Origin: Spisula solida
Lineage: Eukaryota; Mollusca; Bivalvia; Venerida; Mactridae
Direction of reading: 5' to 3'
DNA length: 64,000 bases
Assembly: GCA_947247005.1 (NCBI GenBank)
Contig: OX365957.1
Coordinates: 12,186,817 to 12,250,816 of the forward strand
Shown: positions 1 through 12,893 of the stretch, piece after piece
Position numbering within the stretch: the stretch's first letter is position 1
Layout of the letters: every line of letters begins with the position of its first letter
Notes under the pieces: generated by a model
The model's input: the letters and a program-made list of their open reading frames with translations, nothing else
Database searches by the model: none
What the model was told of the DNA's origin: nothing
Program-made: the position numbers and the translations under genes

Positions 1-1978
1 GTATGTCAAAGGTCAAAGTTACTGTGAACTTCAGTATTTCTGACTATTCAAATGGTTTCTGTTCCATAAATCTAGAACGGTTTTGCCTAGGATCTTCAAA
101 CTTTACATCATACGTAACATGCCCCCTATTGATTGTGAGGTCAAAGGTCAAGGACCCATAGCCATGGTCAAACAGCAAATTCATGGCCCTTTGCCATGGT
201 CAAACAGCAGAGTTATGGCCCTTTGACATGGTTAAAAAGCATGTGAGGACAGTTTCATAAAAACATAACCTCTTGAATCAAAAAGATACACTTAATCTAC
301 AAAAGATACACTTAAAATACACTCTTGTAAAAAGTGTACTTCTTGAATCAAAAAGATACACTCTACCTGCAAAAGATGCACTATAAATACGCTTCTTTGT
401 AAAAAGTGCACTTCTTGAATTAAAAAATACGCTTAAAATGCACTTGTTTCAGTAAAAGATACAGAAAAAATGCACTTCTATGCTAAAGATGCAGGAAAAA
501 TGCACTTGAGTGCACTCTTTTAGAGAAAAATGCACAATAAATACGCTTATTTAGAAAAAGCGCAGAAAAAATATGCTTTTTAAGTGCATTTTGGTAAAAA
601 GTGCATTTTTTTTCGAGAAGGGTGTGACCTTTAGCATTAATGACTGCATTAATGGCTGCAATAGGGGCATACATGTTTTACAAACATCTCTTGTTTATTT
701 TGTAATTTTCACGAAGTTTCGTACAATGTTTGTGTTAATGTGTATGTTTATGTTGTCTAGACCAGACAGTCGGGTACCAAGCTGTGAATATTGTGTGCTA
801 GCCTGCATGTACTAGGTCATTCCTGCACATAATGCATTATGACTGAGAGTATCTTAAATAAATCTTATATAGCATGGTGTGTTGCAGATTTATATACTTA
901 CTCATTCTCAGCTCTGTAATTTTATGATAAGATATCACATAATTCTTGAAAACAGACTATACAATGTGAATGCAGTTATAATTGTAAGGTTGTTTTTATT
1001 GGTCCTTTGTTAGTCATTGGTGGTCATGTCTGGGAAGTTTGGGTGTTTTAAAAATTGTTAATTGTGTATAGTTGCTATTATTCTGTTTTAATTGTTCTAA
1101 CAAGTTACATTTATTGAAATCCGTTGTTATGCACAAAGATTTTATTAATGCAAAGAGAGACAACTTGATTTTTGTTTTGGACTCTCCTTACATATTGAGC
1201 TGTGATATTGCTTTATTGAAATCATGTTTATTGACAAGCAGTTAGGAAACTTCACTAGGCAAATATTCATTCTTCAAGTAAATGTGGGATTATTAAGTTT
1301 GGCATTTCATGTGTAGATATAATTTATATGTATTGACCAATATTTATGTCCTGGGTACTGTTTTATCAAGGCAATTACGGAAATCGTAAACTTACAATCA
1401 AATTTAAAGTCTTTGTATTTCGTTTACAAAGATAAAGTGTGGTAAATGGAGCTGCAATACTTACAATAATTCAGTTAATTAACTCCTACAAACCATATCT
1501 GGCACCAAATTGCAGTTGTAAAAGAATTATAAAGAATTTAAATTTGAACGTAACTTTAAGATTTTGTAAGTGCTTTGATAAAACGGTACCCAGGTATATA
1601 GTTGTGCACATGTTTGTCTATCATTATGCTGGTCTATCAATTAACTAAATGGTTTCTCATCAATTACTCGACAACGCAGTGCTTTCCAACTGTGTTTTGG
1701 TCATATTACAAATGTCTTATTTTTATTATAACATCAGAGACTATTGATATTGTTATCTATAGTCTCTGCAAATATGTTAAAGGTATCAAGGCAGACATGT
1801 GTTGTTCAAACTGCTCTTCTTGTGTTTGATTCTTGTTGAAGTATTGTCATGCTGATCTTATTGAAGATTTGTCAAACATTATAAAACTACAGTTGATTGC
1901 ACTATGTCTAATGGTTCCACAAGACATGTAGATGATGGCCATGCAATGTATATAATGGTATCAACTATAGGTTATATA
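1..1978. other. AT-rich non-coding stretch with degenerate short repeats
   Basis: No convincing exon was found. Around 240-640 there is a degenerate run of short units related to aaaagatacactt / aaaagtgcacttc. A direct repeat AGGTCAAAGGTCA (138-150) matches a DR1 nuclear-receptor half-site pair, but it lies in what looks like a dispersed repeat (several nearby ggtcaaaggtcaagg variants), so function is doubtful. The stretch could be the tail or intron of a gene starting outside the window; nothing shows this directly. Confidence 0.5.
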
Positions 1979-2579
1979 TGAGCCAGTCTCCAGGAAAACA
2001 CCTGCTATAATGACATTATGTAATTACTATATGTAACAAGATTTTGATAAGGCTCTAAAATAAGGAAAAATACATATATATTGATTCTATTTTAAGTAAT
2101 TGACCCATATAGTACTATACCTTAGCTTTAAATTTTCCTATGAATTATGTCGAAAACACATACTTGGTTGCTATGGTGACCAATTTCAGAAAAGTACTCC
2201 GACTGAGAAAAATGAGGATTTGGTTGTTTAAAACAGAAGTAGCCTTTCTCTGAATGCAAACAATTTTGATTTTGATATATATTTTGAAAGGTGAAACATA
2301 ATTATAGATTTGGTACTATTTTGAACAGTTTATGTCAAGAATTGATCAAATGGTGTAATAATGAAATACTTATTTCAGTTACGTCGAATGACGTTTGCGA
2401 CGTCACACAAAAAGCTCCGAAAAGGGACTCTACAACAACAGCTGTAACTTCCTTAAAACTCAAGATATTAACATAATTTCTTTTGCAATTTGCTTATTAA
2501 ACATTATCCTGTAATACTATGGAAAATCTTAAGGTCAATATTTTTGTCAAAATAGCAGGTTTTCCTGGAGACTGGCTCA
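1979..2579. mobile_element. 601-bp non-autonomous inverted-repeat element (MITE-like)
   Basis: The left end begins TGAGCCAGTCTCCAGGAAAA and the right end is its reverse complement, ending TCCTGGAGACTGGCTCA; the match runs about 30 bp with a 2-base indel. TA dinucleotides abut both ends (1977-1978 and 2580-2581), as expected for a TA-target DNA transposon. There is no transposase reading frame inside. The right third (from about 2391) is repeated at 31629-31817 inside intron 4 of the SLC5 gene, so this is a dispersed family. Confidence 0.7.
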
Positions 2580-2683
2580 TATCATTGTGAAGGATGAAAG
2601 GTAGAGAAAATAATTTAATGTATTTATTGTTCATGTGTACCTCAGTCAGACCTCCAGTGAAGTATTACTTCTAGTTCGCCCGA

Positions 2684-2886
2684 GATAACACTAGCCTTTG
2701 TTTACAAATAAAAATGAAAATTACATACAATCATTAAAGTCATTTTCGATGGTTTTTTTTGTTCAATCTTGTGCATATACACTTTTAATGATATACTCTT
2801 TAAATCTACACTGATAACTGGCGGCAAGTCAACCATGCAGTGTTTATAATTTACTTTGTTTGTTTATAGATAAGGCTAGAGTTATC
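2684..2886. mobile_element. ~203-bp MITE-like element, copy 1
   Basis: Terminal inverted repeats GATAACACTAGCCTT and, at the far end, AGGCTAGAGTTATC. The interior matches a second copy at 38034-38216, including the shared segments tttgtttacaaataaaaat and gtgcagtgtttata. There is no coding capacity. The flanks show no clear target-site duplication. Confidence 0.65.
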
Positions 2887-4086
2887 CCCGGCAAACTATA
2901 CATCCATGTGTTATAATTGTAGTGACTGATCTCGGTCATTGAGAATATACTATTATATGACATTGTTACTGAATAATATTGTGATAAAGTTCAACCTATC
3001 ATCCATGTTTGTGTATCGTTTGTATGAGACATTCATTAAGATGACTGCCATTTTATAGACTGCTAAAATACTCGAAAATACATTATATAAATATATATAT
3101 TATGGTTTAGTTTAGTAGTGCACATTAAATTTGACCGTTTCAATAAATTAAGAAGTTTATATAAATCTATCACAAGTTGTCAATTCATATAAACTTTATT
3201 AAACCTGCTCTGGAAACTTTTATTAATTAAGTGTAATAAAAATGTCCTTAACAAAAGTTGATATGAATTTAGAGTTAGTTTTATCGCATGACACAAATAA
3301 CATGAAAAAAACATAGCTTTTTATTTCTTCTTAAAATAATTGACTCATTTATGAATAATTGATATCTAGTTGATGTTTGATACTGGAACATTTTGAGTGG
3401 AATGAATTATGTCAATCTAAAATAACCAACAATGATGACATTGATAGCATTGTCTTAAAGTCGCTATAGTACATACAGTTTCTATCATATGTTTGTCCAC
3501 GTTGAGAAGATTACGCCGTAGGTTTGTCAAACTTGAGACGATTACTCCGGTGAGCTACCCAGAGACAGTCATCTTGTTTATAAATGAAATTCAATATAAA
3601 ATCTTGAAGTCTATTTAGCATAATGATCTTCCTGTAATAGCCATTTACATAAAACATCATGTTTGTACTTATAATCAGTAAGTTATGAAAGTTTGTTGTG
3701 TTATATGATAATTGTTTGAAGCACCCTGTAGAATTGTTATCATAAATGCTTTATTTTGTTGTATATATGTAAACAAATCGAGAGTTAGATGTTGTAATAT
3801 GCTTGATTACCAAATGCAATCTAGTCAAATGTTTGTATATTTAATATATTGTAGTCATTGTTATAATGTAAACATATTGAATGTTACAATTTTTCCCCTC
3901 TGTCATGTGATTTATGTACACCGGTACAAATTCCAGGTAGGGTTATGTGAAATGCATGAAACGCCAGTCTCGTAATTAACGTGTCTCGTTAGTGAATTAA
4001 CAGCAATTAGTAATCTGTTACTTCCACCTCTATTAGCATCATGTTACAGTGACAATGTTAATTTATAATTTTGCTATTTATGTATA
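2887..4086. other. Non-coding, nothing recognised
   Basis: AT-rich sequence with only short reading frames whose translations are low-complexity and resemble no family. No tandem array or inverted repeat was found. Confidence 0.4.
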
Positions 4087-4221
4087 CTGGGCGTCACTGA
4101 AAAGTTACCACTCATATATACCTCTGTATTTTGTTTATAATATGACCAATCAATACTTAAGTGTAACATGAATTTTAAAATATAAGAGTCAATAGGGTGG
4201 TAACTTTTTATTGATGCTGAG
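4087..4221. mobile_element. 135-bp mariner-type MITE candidate
   Basis: The left end CTGGGCGTCACTGAAAAGTT and the right end (reverse complement CTCAGCATCAATAAAAAGTT) form imperfect ~25-bp inverted repeats that both run into ACCAC. TA flanks both ends. The size and the TA flanks fit a deletion derivative of a Tc1/mariner element. No coding sequence remains. Confidence 0.6.
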
Positions 4222-4863
4222 TATATAATGAAACATACAGTAACTATGCACTTTGATGATAGTTGGAAGTTTAATGTCTATATTCTACAAATTTCTGCTT
4301 TTCTGTCATATTGACTAATGAAAAGAAACAAAAATCATTTTTCTTAATTTGTGAATTTATTGAACATCCTGTTTTGTCCAAAAGTAACTACTAGGCTTAA
4401 AACACATTTGAAGATAACCCAGAATATTGTGATTATTGTGCGTCAGTTGATATCAACGACTTAACCTAACCTCAGAGTTTATTACAATCACTGTACACGG
4501 GAGTCGTTCTTAGGTGGTCCTTTTCCAGATTCATCAAGTCACATGGTTCGTTAGTTAGATACATATCAGGTGACTTTATTATGTAGCTACACGGAAAATC
4601 TCGCCAATGTCGGTCCTAATTTCAAAACAAGTTTGCAGAAATATTTCTTGGATGATCTTCTTCTTTATTCCTTAAAGTCATATTTATTGTCAAAGACATT
4701 GATTGCCAGGGTTGTATAGCGAGTGATGTAGGCTATCATGGCACTCTTGTTATTCTACAAAATTTACATCACACTATATGTAAGGATAAGTATTTAAATG
4801 TTTTTTTTTATGAATATGGAAGTTAAAAGCAAAATAATTAATATGTTTATTAATATACTCAAT
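4222..4863. other. Non-coding, nothing recognised
   Basis: No exon-like reading frame, array or inverted repeat was identified. Confidence 0.35.
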
Positions 4864-5104
4864 CACTTTTCTAATTGGTCACTTTTCAAACCCGAAATAC
4901 CTTTAACTGTGATCATATTATTTGATGGCGAAAATGCAAAATTGATCGCATGACTGACCATGCATACTTTGGTATGTGATTTTGATTTTTAATAATTTAA
5001 GTGTTAGGAAAATTGCTTAAAATGTTTGCATGCAAAATATCATCAAACTTAATGGTCACAGCTAAACTTTTTTGGGGTTTGAAAAGTGACCAATTAGAAA
5101 AGTG
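4864..5104. mobile_element. Fold-back element with perfect 30-bp terminal inverted repeats
   Basis: Positions 4864-4893 are an exact reverse complement of 5075-5104 (outer bases CACTTTTCTAATTGG). Inside, a second, imperfect inverted pair (taactgtgatcat... against ...atggtcacagcta) extends the symmetry, so the whole 241 bp can fold. No clear target-site duplication and no coding capacity. The perfect ends suggest recent activity or conversion. Confidence 0.7.
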
Positions 5105-5664
5105 GTTCAGTGAATGCATATTTTACTTACTTTGCTCTTAACACTCAATGTTCAGTAGAATATATTGTGGAATATAACAAATATCGTGTACACTTCTTGC
5201 CTAATTTCACAAAACTGTGTATATATATTAAGTATTATTTATTGCTTATAAATGAATTATTTTTATATTGTTTATTATAATTTATGAAGTACACGGTAAG
5301 AATTTCAGTTATTTCACTTTTTAGTATTTTGTTCTGTATATTTTAGTACTTATTCCAGGCAACCCTCTTCATCAATGATGGTATCTTGGAAGGCAAATTT
5401 ACTGATAAATAACAGCTTGTTCTGTCAGACATATTTTATTAACATTATTAAAACCTCCTCTGTAGACAACCTGTTAGCAAAGTAGGCTTCTGTTTTAGTC
5501 TCATATTTGAATATAAGATTTTAAAGGTTTTGCTTCAGTTTTCTAAAATCGCATATTCTACAAAGTTCATCATATCACTACTTTATGTACCTATAATATC
5601 ATGCTTTATAAGCCACATTTGCAGAGGAATTTTGGGTAATAGTAAAACTTTTTGTGCCATCAGG
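5105..5664. other. Non-coding, nothing recognised
   Basis: AT-rich; no repeat structure or coding segment seen. Confidence 0.35.
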
Positions 5665-6190
5665 GATAGTCCCTGTTTGTGGCTCTAGATGACAGTCAGG
5701 GAGCAGTCTCTGTGTGGCTCTAGATGTCAGTCAGGGAGCAGTCTCTGTGTGGCTCTAGATGTCAGCCAGGGAGCAGTCTCTGTGTGGCTCTAGATGTCCA
5801 CCAGAGAGCAGTCTCTGTGTGGCTCTAGATGTCAGTCAGGGAGCAGTTTCTGTAGGTGGCTCTAGATGTCAGTCAGGGAGCAGTCTATGTGTGTGGCTCT
5901 AGATGTCAGTCAGGGAGCAGTCTCTGTGTGGCTCTAGATGTCAGTCAGGGAGCAGTCTCTGTGTGGCTCTAGATGTCAGTCCGAGAGCAGTCTCTGTGTG
6001 TGGCTCTTGTTGTCGGTCAGGGAGCAGACTTTGTGTGACTCTAGATGTCCACCAGAGAGCAGTCTCTGTGTGGCTCTAGATGTCAGTCAGGGAGCAGTCT
6101 TTGTGTGGCTCTAGATTTCCATCAGGGATAGTCCCTGTGTGTGGCTCTAGATGTCAGTGCGAGTATTGTCTGTGTGGCTCTAGATGTCAG
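5665..6190. repeat. 35-bp minisatellite
   Basis: About 15 tandem units of gagcagtctctgtgtggctc followed by tagatgtcagtcagg, with a 35-bp register (for example unit starts at 5701 and 5736). Occasional 2-base expansions (tgtgtg) and diverged edge units are present. Confidence 0.9.
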
Positions 6191-6233
6191 TCAGACGAAC
6201 AAGGTCTTGCTTAGCCAGTTTGTGTCAAAAGTA

Positions 6234-6273
6234 CCTGTCCTCAGACAGGACCTTTATCAGGGCCAACGGCCCT
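6234..6273. other. Two adjacent short stem-loops
   Basis: CCTGTC-CTCA-GACAGG (6234-6249) and AGGGCC-AAC-GGCCCT (6259-6273) are perfect hairpins nine bases apart, immediately downstream of the 35-bp array. They probably belong to a dispersed repeat; no function can be assigned. Confidence 0.5.
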
Positions 6274-6506
6274 CTTGATCATATGTTTTGTAGTGATACT
6301 TTAGTAACTGACTTATACAGCTGTTAAAATGGTGTTTTAATTTTAATGAAACAAAGTAGTTTTAAGTTGTGGCCTTAACTGTTACTTATACTGTGTGAGT
6401 CCTGGCCTGTGTTAAGCTTTACCCTCCATTAAATGACATATTATGTTTTGTTATTGTTGCAGTTATATAATTTATGTGTTTGTATTAATCTTGCCCTTGA
6501 AAAAAC

Positions 6507-6512
6507 AATAAA
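6507..6512 (+). promoter_or_regulatory. AATAAA hexamer, possible polyadenylation signal
   Basis: AATAAA followed by a T/G-containing stretch. With no coding exon upstream in the window, assignment to a transcript is speculative. Confidence 0.2.
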
Positions 6513-9469
6513 ATTTCCTTCATCAGAAGCGTGTTTTCATTCCACTTGTTCAATTCCAGGCCTCCTGGATTTTGATGGTAAATTGTCACACTGATAAATA
6601 CATGTACATGCACTAATATATGGATAGCATTCTTTATTGTACCCATACCCAAACACTAATCAACATCATGAGGTGGCACAGTCACTACACGGCTCACTGT
6701 GCCCGACCCCTCTACATAGATAAAAAAAATCATCTTGGCGTACTGTATTCCTCTACCAAAACACAAATCAGTATCATGACTAACTGTGTCATACCCTTCT
6801 CCTAAAACATAGATCAATATCATGGCTTACTGTTTCATACCCCTCTACTAAAACATAGATCAACATCATGGCTTACTGTATCATACCCCTCTACCAAAAC
6901 ATAGATCAACTTCATGGCTTACAGTATCATACCCCTCTACCAAAACATAGATCAACTTCATGGCTTACAGTATCATACCCCTCTACCAAAACATAGATCA
7001 ACATCATGGCTTACTGTGTCATACCCCTCTACTAAAACATAGATCAACACCATCGCTTACTGTGTGATACCCATCTACTAAAACATAGATCAACATCATG
7101 GCTTACTGTGTCATACCCCTCTACCAAAACATAGATCAACATCATGGCTTACTGTATCATACCCCTCTACAAAAACATAGATCAACTTCATGGCTTACTG
7201 TATCATACCCCTCTACCAAAACATAGATCAACATCATGGCTTACTGTATCATACCCCTCTACTAAAACATAGATCAACATCATGGCTTACTGTATCATAC
7301 CCCTCTACTAAAACATAGATCAACATCATGGCTTACTGTATCATACCCCTCTACTAAAACATAGATCAACATCATGGCTTACTGTATCATACCCCTCTAC
7401 CAAAACATAGATCAACTTCATGGCTTACTGTATCATACCCCTCTACCACACATAGTTCAACACCATGGCGTACTGTGTCATACCCCTCTACCAAAACATA
7501 GATCAACATCATGGCTTACTGCATCATACCCCTGTACCAAACATAGATCAACATCATGGCTTACTGTGTCATACCCCTCTACCACACATAGATCAACACC
7601 ATGGCGTACTGTGTCATACCCCTCTACCAAAACATAGATCAACATCATGGCTTACTGTGTCATACCCCTCTTCCATAATAAAGATCAACATCATAGCTTA
7701 CTGTATCATACCCCTCTACCAAAACATAGATCAACATCATGGCTTACTGTATCATACCCCTCTACCAAAATATAGATCAACATCATGGCTTACTGTGTCT
7801 TACCCCTCTACCAAAATATAGATCAACATCATGGCTTACTGTATCATACCCCTCTACCAAAATATAGATCAACATCATGGCTTACTGTATCATACCCCTC
7901 TACCAAAATATAGATCAACATCATGGCTTACTGTATCATACCCCTCTACCAAAATATAGATCAACATCATGGCTTACTGTGTCATACCCTCTACCAAAAC
8001 ATAGATCAACATCATGGCTTACTGTGTCATATCCCTCTACTAAAACATAGATCAACATCATGGCTTACTGTGTGATACCCCTATACCAAAACATAGATCA
8101 ACATCATGGTTTACTGTGTGATACCCATCTACTAAAACATAGATCAACATCATTGCTTACTGTGTGATACCCTCTACCAAAACATAGATCAACATCATGG
8201 CTTACTGTGTCATACCCATCTACTAAAACATAGATCAACATCATTGCTTACTGTGTGATACCCTCTACCAAAACATAGATCAACATCATGGCTTACTGTG
8301 TCATACCCCTCTACCAAAATATAGATCAACATCATGGCTTACTGTATCATACCCCTCTACCAAAATATAGATCAACATCATGGCTTACTGTATCATACCC
8401 CTCTACCAAAATATAGATCAACATCATGGCTTACTGTATCATACCCCTCTACCAAAATATAGATCAACATCATGGCTTACTGTGTCATACCCCTCTACCA
8501 AAACATAGATCAACATCATGGCTTACCGTGTCATACCCCTCTACCACACATAGATCAACACCATGGCGTACTGTGTCATACCCCTCTACCAAAACATAGA
8601 TCAACATCATGGCTTACTGCGTCATACCCCTGTACCAAACATAGATCAACATCATGGCTTACAGTATCATACCCCTCTACCACACATAGATCAACATCAT
8701 GGCTTACTGTGTCATACCCCTCTACCACACATAGATCAACACCATAGCGTACTGTGTCATACCCCTCTACCAAAACATAGATCAACATCATGGCTTACTG
8801 TGTCATACCCCTCTTCCATAATAAAGATCAACATCATAGCTTACTGTATCATACCCCTCTACCAAAACATAGATCAACATCATGGCTTACTGTATCATAC
8901 CCCTCTACCAAAATATAGATCAAAAATCATGGCTTAATGTGTCTTACCTCTCTACCAAAATATAGATCAACATCATGGCTTACTGTATCATACCCCTCTA
9001 CCAAAATATAGATCAACATCATGGCTTACTGTATCATACCCCTCTACCAAAATATAGATCAACATCATGGCTTACTGTATCATACCCCTCTACCAAAATA
9101 TAGATCAACATCATGGCTTACTGTATCATACCCCTCTACCAAAATATAGATCAACATCATGGCTTACTGTGTCATACCCTCTACCAAAACATAGATCAAC
9201 ATCATGGCTTACTGTGTCATATCCCTCTACTAAAACATAGATCAACATCATGGCTTACTGTGTGATACCCCTATACCAAAACATAGATAAACATCATGGT
9301 TTACTGTGTGATACCCATCTACTAAAACATAGATCAACATCATTGCTTACTGTGTGATACCCTCTACCAAAACATAGATCAACATCATGGCTTACTGTGT
9401 CTTACCCCTCTACCAAAACATAGATCAACATCATGGCCTACTGTGTCATACCCCTCTACCACACATAGA

Positions 9470-12400
9470 TCAACATAATGGCTTACTGTGTCCTACTCTC
9501 TACCAAAACATAGATCAACATCATGGCTTACTGTGTCATACCTCTCTACCACACATAGATCAACATCATGACTTACTGTGTCCCTCTACCAAAACAAAGA
9601 TCAACATCATGACTTACTGTGTCATACCACTCTACCATAATAAAGATCAACATCATGGCTTACTGAGTGATACCCATCTGTCACAACATAGACCACCATC
9701 ATGTCTTACTGTGTCATATCCCTCTACCAAATCATAGATCTACATCATGGCTTACTGTGTCATATCCCTCTACCAAATCATAGATCAACATCATGGCTTA
9801 CTGTGTCCTATCCCTCTACCAAATCATAGATCTACATCATGGCTTACAGTATCATACCCCTCTTCCAAAACATAGATCAACATCATGGCTTACTGTGTGA
9901 TACCCATCTACCAAAACATAGATCAACATCATGGCTTACTGTGTCATACCCCTCTACCAAAACATAGATCAACATCATGGCTTACTGTGTCATACCCCTC
10001 TACCAAAACATAGATCAACATCATGGCTTACTGTGTCATACCCCTCTACTAAAACATAGATCAACATCATGGCTTACTGTGTCATACCCCTCTACCAAAA
10101 CATAGATCAACATCATTGCTTACTGTTTCATACCCCTCTACCAAAACATAGATCAACATCATGGCTTACTGTGTCATACCCCTCTACCAAAACATAGATC
10201 AACATCATGGCTTACCGTGTCATACCCCTCTACCACACATAGATCAACACCATGGCGTACTGTGTCATACCCCTCTACCAAAACATAGATCAACATCATG
10301 GCTTACTGCGTCATACCCCTGTACCAAACATAGATCAACATCATGGCTTACAGTATCATACCCCTCTACCACACATAGATCAACATCATGGCTTACTGTG
10401 TCATACCCCTCTACCACACATAGATCAACACCATGGCGTACTGTGTCATACCCCTCTACCAAAACATAGATCAACATCATGGCTTACTGTGTCATACCCC
10501 TCTTCCATAATAAAGATCAACATCATAGCTTACTGTATCATACCCCTCTACCAAAACATAGATCAACATCATGGCTTACTGTATCATACCCCTCTACCAA
10601 AATATAGATCAACATCATGGCTTACTGTGTCTTACCCCGCTACCAAAATATAGATCAACATCATGGCTTACTGTATCATACCCCTCTACCAAAATATTGA
10701 TCAACATCATGGCTTACTGTATCATACCCCTCTACCAATACATAGATCAACATCATGGCTTACTGTATCATATCCCTCTACCAAAACATAGATCAACATC
10801 ATGGCTTACTGTATCATATCCCTCTACTAAAACATAGATCAACATCATGGCTTACTGTGCGATACCCCTATACCAAAACATAGATCAACATCATGGTTTA
10901 CTGTGTGATACCCATCTACCAAAACATAGATCAACATCATTGCTTACTGTGTGATACCCTCTACCAAAACATAGATCAACATCATGGCTTACTGCGTCAT
11001 ACCCCTGTACCAAACATAGATCAACATCATGGCTTACAGTATCATACCCCTCTACCACACATAGATCAACATCATGGCTTACTGTGTCATACCCCTCTAC
11101 CACACATAGATCAACACCATGGCGTACTGTGTCATACCCCTCTACCAAAACATAGATCAACATCATGGCTTACTGTGTCATACCTCTCTTCCATAATAAA
11201 GATCAACATCATAGCTTACTGTATCATACCCCTCTACCAAAACATAGATCAACATCATGGCTTACTGTATCATACCCCTCTACCAAAATATAGATCAAAA
11301 ATCATGGCTTACTGTGTCTTACCCCTCTACCAAAATATAGATCAACATCATGGCTTACTGTATCATACCCCTCTACCAAAATATAGATCAACATCATGAC
11401 TTACTGTATCATACCCCTCTACCAAAATATAGATCAACATCATGGCTTACTGTATCATACCCCTCTACCAAAATATAGATCAACATCATGGCTTACTGTG
11501 TCATACCCTCTACCAAAACATAGATCAACATCATGGCTTACTGTGTCATATCCCTCTACTAAAACATAGATCAACATCATGGCTTACTGTGTGATACCCC
11601 TATACCAAAACATAGATCAACATCATGGTTTACTGTGTGATACCCATCTACTAAAACATAGATTAACATCATTGCTTACTGTGTGATACCCTCTACCAAA
11701 ACATAGATCAACATCATGGCTTACTGTGTCTTACCCCTCTACCAAAACATAGATCAACATCATGGCTTACTGTGTCATACCCCTCTACCACACATAGATC
11801 AACATAATGGCTTACTGTGTCCTACTCTCTACCAAAACATAGATCAACATCATGCCTTACTGTGTCATACCTCTCTACCACACATAGATCAACATCATGG
11901 CTTACTGTATCATACCCCTTTGCCAAAGCATAGATCAACATCATGGCTTACTGTGTCATACCCCTCTACCAAAACATAGATCAACATCATGGCTTACTGT
12001 GTGATACCCATCAACCAAAACATAGATCAACATCATGGCTTACAGTATCATACCCCTCTACTAAACATAGATCAACATCATGGCTTACTGTGTGATACCC
12101 ATCTGCCAAAACATAGATCAACATCATGGCTTACAGTATCATACCCCTCTACTAAAACATAGATCAACATCATGGCTTACTGTATCATACCCCTCTACTA
12201 AAACATAGATCAACATCATGGCTTACTGTATCATACCCCTCTACCAAACCATAGATCCACCTCATGGCTTACTGTATCATACCCCTCTACTAAAACATAG
12301 ATCAACATCATGGCTTACTGTATCATACCCCTCTACCAAAACATAGATCAACATCATGGCTTACTGTTTAATACCCCTCTACCAAAACCTAAATCAACAT

Positions 12401-12893
12401 CATGACTTACTGTTTCATACCCCTCTACCACACATAGATCAACATCATGGCTTACTGTTTCATACCCCTCTACCATAACATAGATCAACATCATGGCTTA
12501 CTGCGTCATACCCCTCTACCAAACATAGATCAACATCATGGCTTACTGCGTCATACCCCTCTACCATAACATAGATCGACATCATGGCTTACTGTATCAT
12601 ACCCCTCTACCAAAACATAGATCCACCTCATGGCTTACTGTATCATACCCCTCTACTAAAACATAGATCAACATCATGGCTTACTGTATCATACCCCTCT
12701 ACCAAAACATAGATCAACATCATGGCTTACTGTTTAATACCCCTCTACCAAAACCTAAATCAACATCATGACTTACTGTTTCATACCCCTCTACCACACA
12801 TAGATCAACATCATGGCTTACTGTTTCATACCCCTCTACCATAACATAGATCAACATCATGGCTTACTGCGTCATACCCCTCTACCAAACATA
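9470..12893. repeat. Segmental duplication within the satellite, left copy (~3.42 kb)
   Basis: The same order of variant 46-bp units recurs in 12894-16365. The offset is 3,426 bp at the left end (9468 against 12894) and 3,472 bp from about 10161 onward, so one 46-bp unit was gained or lost near 9.9-10.1 kb. Differences are rare (for example catggc versus catgcc around 10847/14319 and 11855/15327). Confidence 0.85.
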
